The position numbers and the translations under genes are program-made. The notes below the pieces were generated by a model. That model was given only the letters and a program-made list of their open reading frames with translations, did not search any database and was not told where the DNA came from. Source: Pseudocitrobacter vendiensis (GTDB lineage Bacteria; Pseudomonadota; Gammaproteobacteria; Enterobacterales; Enterobacteriaceae). From it: a stretch of 64,000 nucleotides of DNA. The stretch is from positions 1 through 64,000 of the forward strand of contig NZ_CALSBS010000007.1 of assembly GCF_943590815.1 (NCBI RefSeq). The letters run 5' to 3'. Shown here one piece after another: positions 13,476-22,549 of the stretch; positions within the stretch are counted from its first letter, which is position 1, and each line of letters starts with the position of its first letter.

Positions 13476-14831
13476 TCAGTCCTTTTTTAATGAGTTGCGG
13501 CCGAAAACGGGACGTTTGCGGTCAAATGTCCAGCCGGGGATCAGATACTGCATCGGGCCGGCGTCGTTACGCGCGCCGCCCGGCAGGCTTTTGTAGGCGT
13601 CATGCGCCTTCTGCACCTGATCCCAGTCCAGCTCTACACCCAGTCCGGGCGCATCGGGAACGGCAATTTTGCCGTTGGTTATCTGTAGCGGATTTTTGGT
13701 CAGGCGCGCGTCGCCTTCCTGCCAGATCCAGTGGGTATCAATCGCTGTCGGATGACCGGGTGCGGCTGCGCCCACATGGGTAAACATCGCCAGCGAGATG
13801 TCGAAGTGGTTATTGGAGTGGCAACCCCAGGTCAGGCCCCAGTCGTCACAAAGCTGCGCGACACGCACTGCGCCGGAAAGCGTCCAGAAGTGTGGGTCTG
13901 CCAGCGGGATATCCACCGCATTGAGCATCACCGCATGGCCCATTTCGCGCCAGTTGGTGGCAATCATATTGGTGGCGACCGGCAGGCCGGTGGCGCGGCG
14001 GAATTCCGCCATCACTTCTCGCCCGGAGAACCCCTGCTCAGCACCGCACGGATCTTCCGCGTAGGTCAGCACATCGTTCAGCCCCTTACACAGGGAAATC
14101 GCTTCATCCAGTAACCAGGCCCCGTTGGGATCGACGGTGATACGCGCATCAGGAAAGCGTTTTTTCAGCGCCTTCACTGATTCAATTTCCTGCTCGCCCG
14201 GCAGGACGCCGCCCTTCAGTTTGAAATCTTTAAAGCCGTAGCGGTCCTGCGAGGCTTCTGCCAGACGCACCACCGCATCGCTGGAGAGCGCTTCCTGATG
14301 CCGCAGATGATACCAGTCATGGTTGCCCGGCGTGCTCTCCAGATACGGCAAATCCGTTTTGCGACGGTCACCAACGTAGAAGAGATAGCCCAGCACCGTC
14401 ACCGCATCACGCTGCTTACCAGGGCCCAGCAGTTCACAAACCGGGACATTGAGCGCTTTGCCAAGCAGGTCGAGCAGCGCGGCTTCCAGTGCTGCCACCG
14501 CGTTAACTCGCAGTTCGAAAGTCCACGCGCCTTTGCCGAAGGTGTCAAAATCTGCCGCCTGGTTTCCCTTGTGCACCTGCTGAACCACTTTATTCAGCCG
14601 GGCTATCTCCTGGCCCAACACCAGCGGTATCGCATCCACCAGCGTCTGGTAAATCACTTCACCACCCGGTGCTTCACCCACGCCAATATTCCCGGCGTTG
14701 TCGGTTAGCACCACGATATTACGGGTGAAATACGCGTTGTGTGCGCCGCCGATGTTAAGCAGCATGCTGTCATGCCCGGCGACCGGAATGACCTTCATGT
14801 CCGTAATGACGGGGCTGGATTGCGTTGTCAT
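13476..14831 (-). CDS. gudX: Glucarate dehydratase-related protein
   Basis: GudX is a close paralog of GudD (tandem duplication) with reported weak glucarate/idarate dehydratase activity in E. coli; its physiological role is unclear. The 451 residues are about five longer than E. coli GudX, with an additional C-terminal tail ending NSLKKD. The catalytic landmarks are kept: [32 protein letters not shown] and CHSNNHFD (serine in GudD becomes cysteine). The start codon overlaps the gudP stop in an ATGA, and gudD follows after three bases, so gudP-gudX-gudD is a tightly coupled operon. Confidence 0.96.
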   Translation of the reverse strand: MTTQSSPVITDMKVIPVAGHDSMLLNIGGAHNAYFTRNIVVLTDNAGNIGVGEAPGGEVIYQTLVDAIPLVLGQEIARLNKVVQQVHKGNQAADFDTFGKGAWTFELRVNAVAALEAALLDLLGKALNVPVCELLGPGKQRDAVTVLGYLFYVGDRRKTDLPYLESTPGNHDWYHLRHQEALSSDAVVRLAEASQDRYGFKDFKLKGGVLPGEQEIESVKALKKRFPDARITVDPNGAWLLDEAISLCKGLNDVLTYAEDPCGAEQGFSGREVMAEFRRATGLPVATNMIATNWREMGHAVMLNAVDIPLADPHFWTLSGAVRVAQLCDDWGLTWGCHSNNHFDISLAMFTHVGAAAPGHPTAIDTHWIWQEGDARLTKNPLQITNGKIAVPDAPGLGVELDWDQVQKAHDAYKSLPGGARNDAGPMQYLIPGWTFDRKRPVFGRNSLKKD

Positions 14832-16186
14832 GATGATTGCCCCGCAACAGGTTTGAGTTCGATACGTTTAATGTCGCCAACCAGTATCAGATAGCTCAGT
14901 ACCGCCACCAGCGCATGCACACCGACATAAATCAGCGCACCGTTAAACGAGCCCGTGGTCCCGACGATATAGCCAATGGCGATCGGCGTGACGATACCGG
15001 AAATGTTACCGAACATATTGAACAAGCCACCGGAGAGACCGCTAATCTCTTTCGGTGCGGTATCAGCCATCACCGCCCAGCCCAGCGCACCGATGCCTTT
15101 ACCGAAGAAGGCCAGCGCCATAAAGCCGATGATCATCCACTCAACGTTCACGTAGTTACAGAACACCATCACCATCGACATCAGCATCCCCATGACGATA
15201 GGCGTTTTACGCGCAATGTTCAGCGAACCGGTACGGCGCATGAGCCAGTCGGAAATAATGCCGCCCAGCACGCCGCCCGCGAAGCCGCAAATTGCCGGAA
15301 TGGAGGCCACGAAGCCCGCCTTCAGAATCGACATGCCGCGCGCCTGCACCAGATAAACCGGGAACCAGGTGATAAAGAAGTAGGTCAGGGCGTTAATGCA
15401 GTACTGGCCAATATAAACGCCAATCATCATGCGAGAACCCAGCAGTTGCCTGATTTGCCCCCATTTCACGCTGAACGGAACTTTGGCTTTTGCCCCCGCC
15501 TGATCCATGTTGATCAGCGCACCGCCTTCCGCGATGTATTCGAGCTCTTTTTTGTTCACACCCGGATGTTGATTCGGTTCATGGATCACTTTCAGCCAGA
15601 CAAAACTGATAACGATCCCAAGCCCGCCCATGAAGAAGAACACGTGCGACCAGCCCACCTCATGAGTCAACCAGCCCATGATCGGCGCGAAAATAACCGT
15701 GGCGAAATACTGCGCGGAGTTAAAAATCGCTACTGCTGTGCCCCTCTCCTGCGCCGGGAACCATGCTGCGACGATTCGACTGTTGCCTGGGAAGGAAGGC
15801 GCTTCCGCCAGACCGACCAGGAAACGTAAGGTAAACAACGCGATAATAATGCCAAAACCACTAAAGATATCGACGAAGCCCTGCAAAAGGGTAAACATCG
15901 ACCAGATAAAGATGGACCAGAAGTAAACGCGTTTTGAACCAAAGCGGTCAAGCAGCCAGCCGCCCGGTATTTGGCCGATAACATAGGCCCAGGAGAATGC
16001 GGAGAAAACGTAACCCATACCCACCGCGTCCAGACCGATATCTTTCGCCATCTCCGAGCCGGCAATAGACAAGGTGGCGCGGTCGCCGTAGTTGAAGGAT
16101 GTGACAATAAACAACATTACCACTATCCAGTAACGAGCATTGGTGCGCTTTTCAGCGGCGCTCGCAGCCTGACTTAATGAACTCAT
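14828..16186 (-). CDS. gudP: D-glucarate/galactarate transporter (MFS)
   Basis: GudP is a 12-helix major-facilitator permease of the anion:cation symporter branch that imports glucarate, galactarate and glycerate with protons. The 452 residues compare with 450 in E. coli. The first helix follows [20 protein letters not shown]; the loop motif [13 protein letters not shown] between helices 2 and 3 is the MFS signature, and [13 protein letters not shown] in helix 1 is typical of the family. The ATG at 16186 is preceded by AGGAG at good spacing. It is the first gene of the gud operon, and the 479-bp upstream gap must hold the operon promoter. Confidence 0.98.
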   Translation of the reverse strand: MSSLSQAASAAEKRTNARYWIVVMLFIVTSFNYGDRATLSIAGSEMAKDIGLDAVGMGYVFSAFSWAYVIGQIPGGWLLDRFGSKRVYFWSIFIWSMFTLLQGFVDIFSGFGIIIALFTLRFLVGLAEAPSFPGNSRIVAAWFPAQERGTAVAIFNSAQYFATVIFAPIMGWLTHEVGWSHVFFFMGGLGIVISFVWLKVIHEPNQHPGVNKKELEYIAEGGALINMDQAGAKAKVPFSVKWGQIRQLLGSRMMIGVYIGQYCINALTYFFITWFPVYLVQARGMSILKAGFVASIPAICGFAGGVLGGIISDWLMRRTGSLNIARKTPIVMGMLMSMVMVFCNYVNVEWMIIGFMALAFFGKGIGALGWAVMADTAPKEISGLSGGLFNMFGNISGIVTPIAIGYIVGTTGSFNGALIYVGVHALVAVLSYLILVGDIKRIELKPVAGQSS

Positions 16187-16665
16187 TGTTGTACTCCTGA
16201 ATTATAGCTTTGGGCTACATTCACTCTGAACAGCACAACCTGTAGGGTAATCAGAATGACGTATTTGTGTTTTTATCGCAGCGTGTCGTTATGTCTTGCT
16301 GACTGCGTTTTATAACTGGCTCAGGAAGTATAAAAAGAGGTTACCTGTGGCTCACCGTGCATCTTCACAGTATTCACGCGGTAAATAAAAGAGATTTATG
16401 GCTTATGCACAACGCGCTGGAAGATACCTCACGGAAATGAAAAGTGTTGGCGGGAAGTGCCCGTTACAAGCAAGGAGAAAGGCAGAGTGTGAAACTGCTC
16501 TCTTGACGCAGTGAAAATGCACTGCGCTAACCCATTATTAAATGGGGAAATATTGGCATTCGCCCGAAGCGGATGGGGAAAATCAGGAATAAGATAGTGA
16601 AAGCTGCTAATGCAGCGAACTGGCGATTTAAGGGAACGCCCTCTGCGTAGGGAGAGGGCGACACC
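16187..16665. other. Upstream region of the gud operon
   Basis: The 479-bp gap between yqcA and gudP contains no credible gene. It must carry the gudP promoter on the minus strand. I see a short stem-loop at 16509-16526 (GCAGTG and CACTGC) and a fragment of the family 1 repeat near the yqcA end. No clear CRP site could be identified by eye. Confidence 0.5.
16639..16661 (-). terminator. Stem-loop after yqcA, repeat remnant
   Basis: CGCCCTC and GAGGGCG pair around a 9-base loop just past the yqcA stop. The sequence resembles half of the CCCTCTCCC repeat seen elsewhere in the window. The U run is poor (TTCCCTT), so termination strength is uncertain. Confidence 0.5.
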
Positions 16666-17109
16666 TTACTTAAGCAATGTTGCCCACTGCTCAACCCACG
16701 GGTTCGACACCCCCTCTGGTTCAGGATTTTCGCTGGCGTCGATCATCAGCAGGTCGCCGATACGCTGCGCGCCCTGTTCCTGTAATAACGCATCAAACGT
16801 TTTCCCGCCGCCGCAGAAATTAGCATAGGTACTGTCACCCAGCGCGATAATGCCGTAGCGCAGATGCGGCTGATACATATCTTTGAGATCGTTAAACAGC
16901 GGCACGATGCTGTCTGGCAAATCGCCCTGCCCGGTCGTGGAGGTCACCACCAGCACGTATTTCCCGACATACTCTTCCCACTCGCTGATCTGCGGGTCTT
17001 CAAACACGTTGGCGGTATGGCCCTGATTACCCAGAATCGCCTGTGCCTCTTCAGCGACTAACAGCGAATTGCCATACATGGTGCCAACAAAAATCCCTAC
17101 TTCAGCCAT
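16666..17109 (-). CDS. yqcA: Flavodoxin-like protein YqcA
   Basis: This 147-residue protein (149 in E. coli) is a short-chain flavodoxin expected to bind FMN and carry electrons in the cytoplasm; its physiological partner is not established. The N-terminal phosphate loop [13 protein letters not shown], the [11 protein letters not shown] segment and [12 protein letters not shown] match the FMN-binding loops. It lies 21 bp downstream of truC, and yqcC-truC-yqcA look like one operon. The ATG at 17109 follows an AGGGAGT ribosome site. A weak hairpin follows the gene. Confidence 0.95.
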   Translation of the reverse strand: MAEVGIFVGTMYGNSLLVAEEAQAILGNQGHTANVFEDPQISEWEEYVGKYVLVVTSTTGQGDLPDSIVPLFNDLKDMYQPHLRYGIIALGDSTYANFCGGGKTFDALLQEQGAQRIGDLLMIDASENPEPEGVSNPWVEQWATLLK

Positions 17110-17130
17110 GATTTAACTCCCTGTTTACTT

Positions 17131-17907
17131 TCAGATGTTCTCATCCTGACCGCTGTTGGCGACAAACTCAACCCTTTCGTTATCGGGGAGAAGCCCGCGC
17201 CAGCCAAAGTGTGACAGGGCCTGCATCCAGGTCTCGTCGAACCCGGCGCGCAGCGTAAGCGGTTCGCCGGTAAACGGATGCGTCAGCGTAAGCGAGCTGG
17301 CGTGCAGCATCAGGCGCTGGCAGCCGAAATGTTCCGCCGCGCTACGGTTCTGACGTAAATCACCGTGCTTGCTGTCGCCAATTATTGGATGACGCAGATG
17401 CGCCAGGTGGCGACGTAGCTGGTGTTTACGCCCGGTTTTCGGTTCCAGCTCAACCAGCCCGTAACGGGTCGTTGGATAGCGCCCGGTGGCGACCGGCATT
17501 TCGACCGTCGCCAGCCCACGATAGTGCGTCACCGCAGGCTGCGGATCTTTATTCTCTTTGGCGAATTTATCGGCGATTTTGTCGAGCTCTTCCACCAGCG
17601 AGTAATCGAGCACCGCGTCGTCCATTAGCCAGCCGCGCACAATCGCATGATAGCGCTTCTGCATTTGATGCTGTTCGAACTGCTGAGACAACAAACGCCC
17701 CGCCTCGCTGGAAAGCCCCATTAGCAGAACGCCGGAGGTCGGGCGATCGAGACGATGTGCGGTAAACACGTGCTGACCTATCTGGTCGCGCACCGTTTGC
17801 ATCACCACCACTTTTTCATCGCGATCGAGCCAACTGCGGTGAACCAGCCAGCCGGAAGGTTTGTTAACGGCCACCAGCCACTCATCCTGGTAAATTATTT
17901 CCAGCAT
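17131..17907 (-). CDS. truC: tRNA pseudouridine(65) synthase
   Basis: TruC isomerises U65 to pseudouridine in tRNA-Ile and tRNA-Asp. The 258 residues (260 in E. coli) form a RluA-type catalytic domain without an S4 domain. The catalytic aspartate lies in HRLDRPTSGVLLMG near residue 54, and the RKHQLRRHLAHLRHPIIGD segment is the second family motif. The start overlaps the yqcC stop by one base (TGATG), which implies translational coupling. Nothing appears damaged. Confidence 0.97.
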   Translation of the reverse strand: MLEIIYQDEWLVAVNKPSGWLVHRSWLDRDEKVVVMQTVRDQIGQHVFTAHRLDRPTSGVLLMGLSSEAGRLLSQQFEQHQMQKRYHAIVRGWLMDDAVLDYSLVEELDKIADKFAKENKDPQPAVTHYRGLATVEMPVATGRYPTTRYGLVELEPKTGRKHQLRRHLAHLRHPIIGDSKHGDLRQNRSAAEHFGCQRLMLHASSLTLTHPFTGEPLTLRAGFDETWMQALSHFGWRGLLPDNERVEFVANSGQDENI

Positions 17908-18236
17908 CAGTGGGCATCATCGGCAAAAAAGGCGTCCAGCTTTTGCAGCTCCAGCAGAATAATCTCGCGCTGCGGATGCTGTGCATCCAGCGCCATTTCA
18001 TAATACGGCGCGATGGCAAAGCTTTGCGGCAGCGGCTGACCGTTATCCAGCAATTGATGCATGCGTGGAATCAATACCCACTGCAACCACTCCAGCGGCT
18101 CCAGCGTGTCCATACAAAAGGGTTGATCGCTGGTAAATTTGCTGGCATGCGGCGCTTCATCCTGCCAGTGTTGATGCAGACGCAGCATCGCTTCGATGGC
18201 CTGAAGTTGTTCGCGCAAATTATGGTGAAGGGTCAT
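17907..18236 (-). CDS. yqcC: YqcC family protein (DUF446)
   Basis: A 109-residue cytoplasmic protein of unknown function, the same length as E. coli YqcC, with the conserved central segment FCMDTLEPLEWLQWVLIPRM. The reading frame stays open 35 codons upstream, but that extension would run through the CsrB terminator, and MTLHHNLREQ at 18236 matches the known family start. It leads a coupled operon with truC and yqcA. I cannot assign a biochemical role. Confidence 0.93.
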   Translation of the reverse strand: MTLHHNLREQLQAIEAMLRLHQHWQDEAPHASKFTSDQPFCMDTLEPLEWLQWVLIPRMHQLLDNGQPLPQSFAIAPYYEMALDAQHPQREIILLELQKLDAFFADDAH

Positions 18237-18291
18237 GGCTACCTCGGTAGAAACAAAATCGCGTGCAGGATACACCAGCCGGACGCAAAAC

Positions 18292-18711
18292 AAAAAAAGG
18301 GAGCACTGTATAAACAGTGCTCCCGGTTCGTTTCGCAGCATTCCAGCTACTTTTCGTGCTCCCTGCTCGTCCGTGACAACTTTTCCTGCGGCCTTGCGAC
18401 CTGTTCATCCGTAAACTTTTGCGTCCTGCTCACACCACCCCGATGCGAACCTACCCAATCCCTGAGTATGTCCTGAACTTCTTGCTCCACCAGGCATCCA
18501 TCCTGTCTGGCTCTCATTCTCCGTCCTGGAGGTGTCCTTTAACGCGTCCTGCGTTATCCTTTTGCCTCGTCCTGAAGCCTTTCCTTGTTACACCATCCTG
18601 GCGTATCCACTTACCTCATCCTGAGGCCTATCCCTGAAGCACCATCCTGGTGTGTCCTGTTTGAAGTGTCATCATCCTGATGTTCACTTCGTTGTGCGAC
18701 TCCTTGTCGAC
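18292..18711 (-). ncRNA. csrB: CsrB, RNA antagonist of CsrA
   Basis: CsrB sequesters the translational regulator CsrA through many GGA-containing stem-loops. On the minus strand the RNA would begin GTCGACAAGGAG, nearly as in E. coli, and it ends in a perfect terminator stem (GGGAGCACTG and CAGTGCTCCC flanking TTTATA) with a seven-U tail. By eye I count about 27 GGA motifs, including at least five exact CAGGATG repeats. The 420-nt length exceeds the roughly 369 nt of E. coli CsrB, with the middle of the RNA most different. It sits between yqcC and syd, the same place as in E. coli. The ends are inferred from homology rather than mapped. Confidence 0.96.
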
Positions 18712-18884
18712 GGACATAGAATCGCTTATTCCGCCCCGTCTTACAAGGGCCCTTCAGGCAATCCTGTAAGGACATTTTCATATGAAAGAGCCTAAGAAAA
18801 ATCTTAATAAGCTGATTTATAAGGAAAACATAATAATCTATCAGTACCTGTCCTACTTACAGCCTGGCGATCTCCTACAAGGCT

Positions 18885-18902
18885 TGTAAGAGATCTCTCA
18901 CA
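18885..18902. promoter_or_regulatory. UvrY (SirA) box upstream of csrB
   Basis: An 18-base near-perfect palindrome reads TGTGAGAGATCTCTTACA on the csrB (minus) strand. This is the UvrY-binding sequence described for E. coli csrB. It lies about 175-190 bp upstream of the predicted RNA start, a distance like that in E. coli. An A/T-rich stretch (18786-18845) lies between it and the promoter, compatible with IHF bending, which is inference. Confidence 0.85.
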
Positions 18903-18921
18903 AGCATTCGGGCAAACTGGA

Positions 18922-19467
18922 TTACAAATCGGGGGCTAATTGATTGAGGAAGCTCTCAAGAGAGGGGGCGAGCGTCTGGCGATTGCGGGTGCCGAGCGTC
19001 TCTTTAACCACTTCGCCGGTCAGATTACAGACGGAAATCACGTCCAGTTCACTGTCGAGCGTGGCGATAAACAGCGTCGGCGAAAGCTTCAGGCGTTTCT
19101 GAGTGACTAAATGGCCTATCAGATTCTCCTGCACGCGACGAAAATCGTCCGGGCTCCATACCTGTAGCAACGTCAGTCGTTGTCCGGCAAAACGGGCTTC
19201 CATGTCGCCAGCATACTGAGTGGTATAATAAGTATGAAGAGGTGGTTGTACCACAATGTCCAACGCACGTTCAACGCCATTTACATTTTGTTCACCGCTA
19301 AACGGCAACGGTTGCCAAAAAACCGCGTCGTCGGTGGTATTAACGATGCAGGGAGACGCTACGCCAAACAGCTCTTCGCTGCGCGGCCAACAGCGATTCT
19401 GCTGCTGCCAGGCGTCGCAATAACGTTGGGTAAAGGCTTTAAGCGCTTCTGCGGTCTGATGGTCCAC
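18922..19467 (-). CDS. syd: SecY-interacting protein Syd
   Basis: Syd is a cytosolic protein that binds the SecY translocon on the inner face of the membrane and is thought to monitor or dismantle faulty SecYEG complexes. The 181 residues equal the E. coli length, and the family core is visible ([51 protein letters not shown]). Translation starts at GTG (19467), with a purine-rich AGAGAGAAA upstream; no ATG fits the family start. It is divergent from queF with 68 bp between starts. The csrB upstream control region begins right after its stop codon. Confidence 0.96.
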   Translation of the reverse strand: MDHQTAEALKAFTQRYCDAWQQQNRCWPRSEELFGVASPCIVNTTDDAVFWQPLPFSGEQNVNGVERALDIVVQPPLHTYYTTQYAGDMEARFAGQRLTLLQVWSPDDFRRVQENLIGHLVTQKRLKLSPTLFIATLDSELDVISVCNLTGEVVKETLGTRNRQTLAPSLESFLNQLAPDL

Positions 19468-19535
19468 CGATTTCTCTCTTCTGGTTAGTCAGGTTACACT
19501 TGGCGCATAGTCTACCTGCTTTATAACGGTGAAAC

Positions 19536-20381
19536 ATGTCTTCTTATGAGAATCATCAGGCGCTGACGGGCCTGACGCTCGGTAAATCAACGGATTACCG
19601 CGACACTTACGATGCCGGGTTATTACAGGGCGTTCCGCGTAGCCTCAACCGCGATCCGCTGGGCCTGCATGCCAACGCGCTGCCGTTTCACGGCGCTGAC
19701 ATCTGGACGCTGTATGAACTCTCCTGGCTCAACGCCAAAGGGTTGCCGCAGGTGGCGGTGGGTCACGTTGAGCTGAGCCACACTACCGTCAACCTGGTTG
19801 AGTCCAAAAGCTTCAAGCTGTATCTCAACAGTTTTAACCAGACGCGATTTGGCTCATGGGAAGATGTCCGCCATACGCTGGAGCGCGATCTCAGCGCCTG
19901 CGCGCAAGGCGATGTCACCGTTTCGCTTTATCGTCTGGATGAAATCGAAGGGCAGCCTATTGCCCGCTTCCACGGTACCTGCATTGATAATCAGGATATC
20001 GAAATCGATAACTATCAGTTCAGTGCCGATTACCTGCTGAACTCAACCGGCAGCAAGAAAGTGGAAGAGACGCTGGTCAGCCATCTGCTGAAATCCAACT
20101 GCCTGATTACCCACCAGCCAGACTGGGGCTCGGTGCAAATCCAGTATCGCGGGCCGCAGATTGACCGCGAAAAGCTGCTGCGCTATCTGGTGTCGTTCCG
20201 TCATCATAATGAGTTCCACGAGCAGTGCGTCGAGCGTATTTTTAGCGATATTTTGCGCTTCTGTAAGCCGGAAAGTCTGAGCGTCTATGCGCGCTATACC
20301 CGTCGCGGGGGGCTGGATATTAATCCGTGGCGTTCGAATACGGAGTTTGTGCCGGCGATTGGGCGGTTGGTCAGGCAGTAA
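19536..20381 (+). CDS. queF: NADPH-dependent 7-cyano-7-deazaguanine reductase
   Basis: QueF reduces preQ0 to preQ1 with NADPH in queuosine biosynthesis. The 281 residues (282 in E. coli) form the long, bimodular type with tandem T-fold halves. The QueF signature is in the first half ([17 protein letters not shown], about residues 89-105), and the catalytic Cys-Asp pair in the second ([12 protein letters not shown], near 187-198). The ATG at 19536 follows a weak GTGAAA ribosome site. It ends against repeat copy B, and ppnN follows on the same strand after 241 bp. Confidence 0.97.
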   Translation: MSSYENHQALTGLTLGKSTDYRDTYDAGLLQGVPRSLNRDPLGLHANALPFHGADIWTLYELSWLNAKGLPQVAVGHVELSHTTVNLVESKSFKLYLNSFNQTRFGSWEDVRHTLERDLSACAQGDVTVSLYRLDEIEGQPIARFHGTCIDNQDIEIDNYQFSADYLLNSTGSKKVEETLVSHLLKSNCLITHQPDWGSVQIQYRGPQIDREKLLRYLVSFRHHNEFHEQCVERIFSDILRFCKPESLSVYARYTRRGGLDINPWRSNTEFVPAIGRLVRQ

Positions 20382-20384
20382 ATT

Positions 20385-20493
20385 CCCCCTCACCCTAACC
20401 CTCTCCCGCGGGGTGAGGGGACCGATTGTGCACATTGTTACGTTCAGCGCGGTTTTCTCCCTCTCCCCGTGGGAGAGGGCCGGGGCGAGGGCC
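20385..20493. repeat. Intergenic repeat family 1, copy B
   Basis: Same orientation as copy A: CCCTCACCCTAACCCTCTCCC on the left, a central segment containing GACCGATTGTGCA and ending GGTTTTCTCCCTC, and a complementary module GGGAGAGGGCCGGGGCGAGGG on the right. Here it lies between two genes on the same strand (queF and ppnN), so it is not limited to convergent gaps. Confidence 0.85.
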
Positions 20494-20622
20494 CTTTCCT
20501 CACAAACCTAAATAATTTCTCAATTTGCAACCATTCTCCCACACAGGATGGTTGTAGTATTCCTACAGGCAAGGCTATTGTAATCAGCAGGGAAGACGAT
20601 TCTCGTCCCGTAAGGAGCTCAC

Positions 20623-21987
20623 TTGATTACACATATTAGCCCGCTTGGCTCAATGGATATGTTGTCGCAGCTGGAAGTCGACATGCTTAAACGCACGGCC
20701 AGCAGCGACCTGTACCATCTGTTTCGTAACTGCTCGCTGGCGGTACTGAATTCAGGCAGCCTGACCGATAACAGTAAAGAACTGCTGTCACGTTTTGAGA
20801 ATTTCGATATTAACGTGCTGCGCCGCGAGCGCGGCGTGAAGCTGGAACTCATCAACCCGCCGGAAGAGGCGTTCGTTGATGGCCATATTATTCGCTCGTT
20901 GCAGGCGAACCTGTTTGCCGTTCTGCGCGATATTCTGTTCGTTTACGGCCAGATTCATAACGCCGTGCGCTTCCCGAATCTTGATCTGGAAAGCTCTACG
21001 CACATCACCAACCTGGTTTTCAGCATTCTGCGTAACGCGCGTGCGCTCCACGTCGGCGAAGCCCCGAGCATGGTCGTGTGCTGGGGTGGTCACTCCATTA
21101 ACGAAAACGAATACCTCTACGCGCGTCGCGTGGGGAATCAACTTGGCCTGCGTGAGCTGAACATTTGTACCGGCTGCGGTCCGGGGGCGATGGAAGCACC
21201 AATGAAAGGCGCGGCGGTCGGTCACGCACAGCAGCGTTACAAAGAAGGCCGTTTCATTGGCATGACTGAACCGTCAATCATTGCCGCTGAGCCGCCTAAC
21301 CCGCTGGTTAACGAGCTGATCATTATGCCGGATATCGAAAAACGTCTCGAAGCGTTTGTCCGTATCGCTCACGGCATCATTATCTTCCCCGGCGGTGTCG
21401 GTACGGCGGAAGAGCTGCTGTATTTGCTCGGTATCCTGATGAACCCGGCGAATAAGAACCAGGTGCTGCCGCTCATTCTCACCGGCCCGAAAGAGAGCGC
21501 CGATTACTTCCGCGTGCTGGATGAGTTTATCGTCCACACGCTGGGTGAAAACGCACGTCGCCACTACAAAATCATCATCGACGATGCGGCGGAAGTGGCA
21601 CGTCAGATGAAGAAAGCGATGCCGCTGGTGAAAGAAAATCGTCGCGATACAGGCGATGCCTACAGCTTTAACTGGTCGATTAAAATCGCACCGGATCTCC
21701 AGATGCCGTTCGAACCGACCCACGAAAACATGGCGAATCTGAAGCTTTATCCGGACCAGCCGGTTGAAGTGCTGGCCGCGGACCTGCGTCGCGCATTCTC
21801 GGGCATCGTTGCCGGTAATGTGAAAGAAGTCGGTATCCGCGCCATTGAGGAGCATGGGCCGTTTAAGATCCACGGCGATAAAGAGATGATGCGCCGCATG
21901 GACGATCTCTTACAGGGTTTCGTCGCCCAGCACCGTATGAAGCTGCCAGGCTCTGCTTATATCCCTTGCTACGAAATCATGGCCTGA
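20623..21987 (+). CDS. ppnN: Pyrimidine/purine nucleotide 5'-monophosphate nucleosidase
   Basis: PpnN (YgdH) cleaves nucleoside monophosphates to base and ribose 5-phosphate and is activated by ppGpp in E. coli. The 454 residues match E. coli. A LOG-family Rossmann core is flanked by N- and C-terminal extensions; the signature loop [10 protein letters not shown] is at about residues 256-265, with [14 protein letters not shown] upstream. Translation begins at TTG (20623) behind a strong TAAGGAG, the same start as in E. coli ([14 protein letters not shown]). A GC-rich hairpin follows the stop. ppGpp synthetase RelA is encoded in the same window. Confidence 0.97.
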   Translation: MITHISPLGSMDMLSQLEVDMLKRTASSDLYHLFRNCSLAVLNSGSLTDNSKELLSRFENFDINVLRRERGVKLELINPPEEAFVDGHIIRSLQANLFAVLRDILFVYGQIHNAVRFPNLDLESSTHITNLVFSILRNARALHVGEAPSMVVCWGGHSINENEYLYARRVGNQLGLRELNICTGCGPGAMEAPMKGAAVGHAQQRYKEGRFIGMTEPSIIAAEPPNPLVNELIIMPDIEKRLEAFVRIAHGIIIFPGGVGTAEELLYLLGILMNPANKNQVLPLILTGPKESADYFRVLDEFIVHTLGENARRHYKIIIDDAAEVARQMKKAMPLVKENRRDTGDAYSFNWSIKIAPDLQMPFEPTHENMANLKLYPDQPVEVLAADLRRAFSGIVAGNVKEVGIRAIEEHGPFKIHGDKEMMRRMDDLLQGFVAQHRMKLPGSAYIPCYEIMA

Positions 21988-22549
21988 TAGGCCCGTCACC
22001 CCGTCGCCCGCTCGCCGGGCGACTTATCCCTTCTGGCCCATTGAATCTATTAGTATAAAACGCCACCCCGTTTCGTTTATCCCCTCACTTGTGCTGAGGG
22101 CGTTGAACAAAAAATGACAACAATCCCTTATCGTTAATCGCTTTCCCTCAATCGTTTGTGCTTCACACAAAGCGTGAATTATTAGCAACAAAGATAAATA
22201 AACCGTCTAAAACGCTATTTTTGACACTTTTATCAGTGCAAACCGCGTATTTACACTCCTGCCTATTTACCACCCATACTGCTAATGCTAGGTTTCGCGC
22301 CCATAAATTTCTGCCCAAATAACAATCACAGGCAGATGAACTGCAAACACAGCGAAGAGGAGTGAATTATTACATTTGGGATCATGATCACTGATAGATT
22401 CATCAGTTAAATGTATCTTTCCGCCCCGTCGTAGTGATGGGTGGAAAATCATAAAAAAACCGTCACTGAAAAGATTTCATATTACTGTCGGTCTTAATTC
22501 CATTGGATTTAACTAAAAACCGGCAATTTTAGTCCTCCAGGAGATACAG
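21988..22549. other. Gap between ppnN and sdaC
   Basis: The 562-bp gap contains no credible ORF. A hairpin (GTCGCCCG and CGGGCGAC, 22003-22023) just after ppnN may act as its terminator, although no U run follows. A small palindrome, ACTGAT and ATCAGT around six bases (22390-22407), lies about 140 bp upstream of sdaC. The A/T-rich right half should contain the sdaC promoter; I cannot assign its boxes with confidence. Confidence 0.5.

Noticed and set aside
14837-15829. 330-codon ORF on the plus strand
   Set aside because: It is antisense to gudP; the His/Arg/Gln-rich composition is typical of a reverse-strand shadow of a membrane protein.
18237-18341. Upstream extension of yqcC
   Set aside because: It would pass through the CsrB terminator, and the family starts at 18236.
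18419-18637. 72-codon ORF on the plus strand
   Set aside because: It lies wholly inside csrB, on the opposite strand, and has a repetitive sequence produced by the GGA loops.
18480-18711. Repeated CATCCTG units suggested a CRISPR-like or tandem repeat array
   Set aside because: The spacing is irregular, and the units are the CAGGATG CsrA-binding loops of CsrB, confirmed by its start, terminator and neighbours.
22145-22185. Possible CRP site (TTGTGCTTCACACAA) upstream of sdaC
   Set aside because: The half-sites are too close: five bases separate TGTG and CACA rather than the eight of the CRP consensus.
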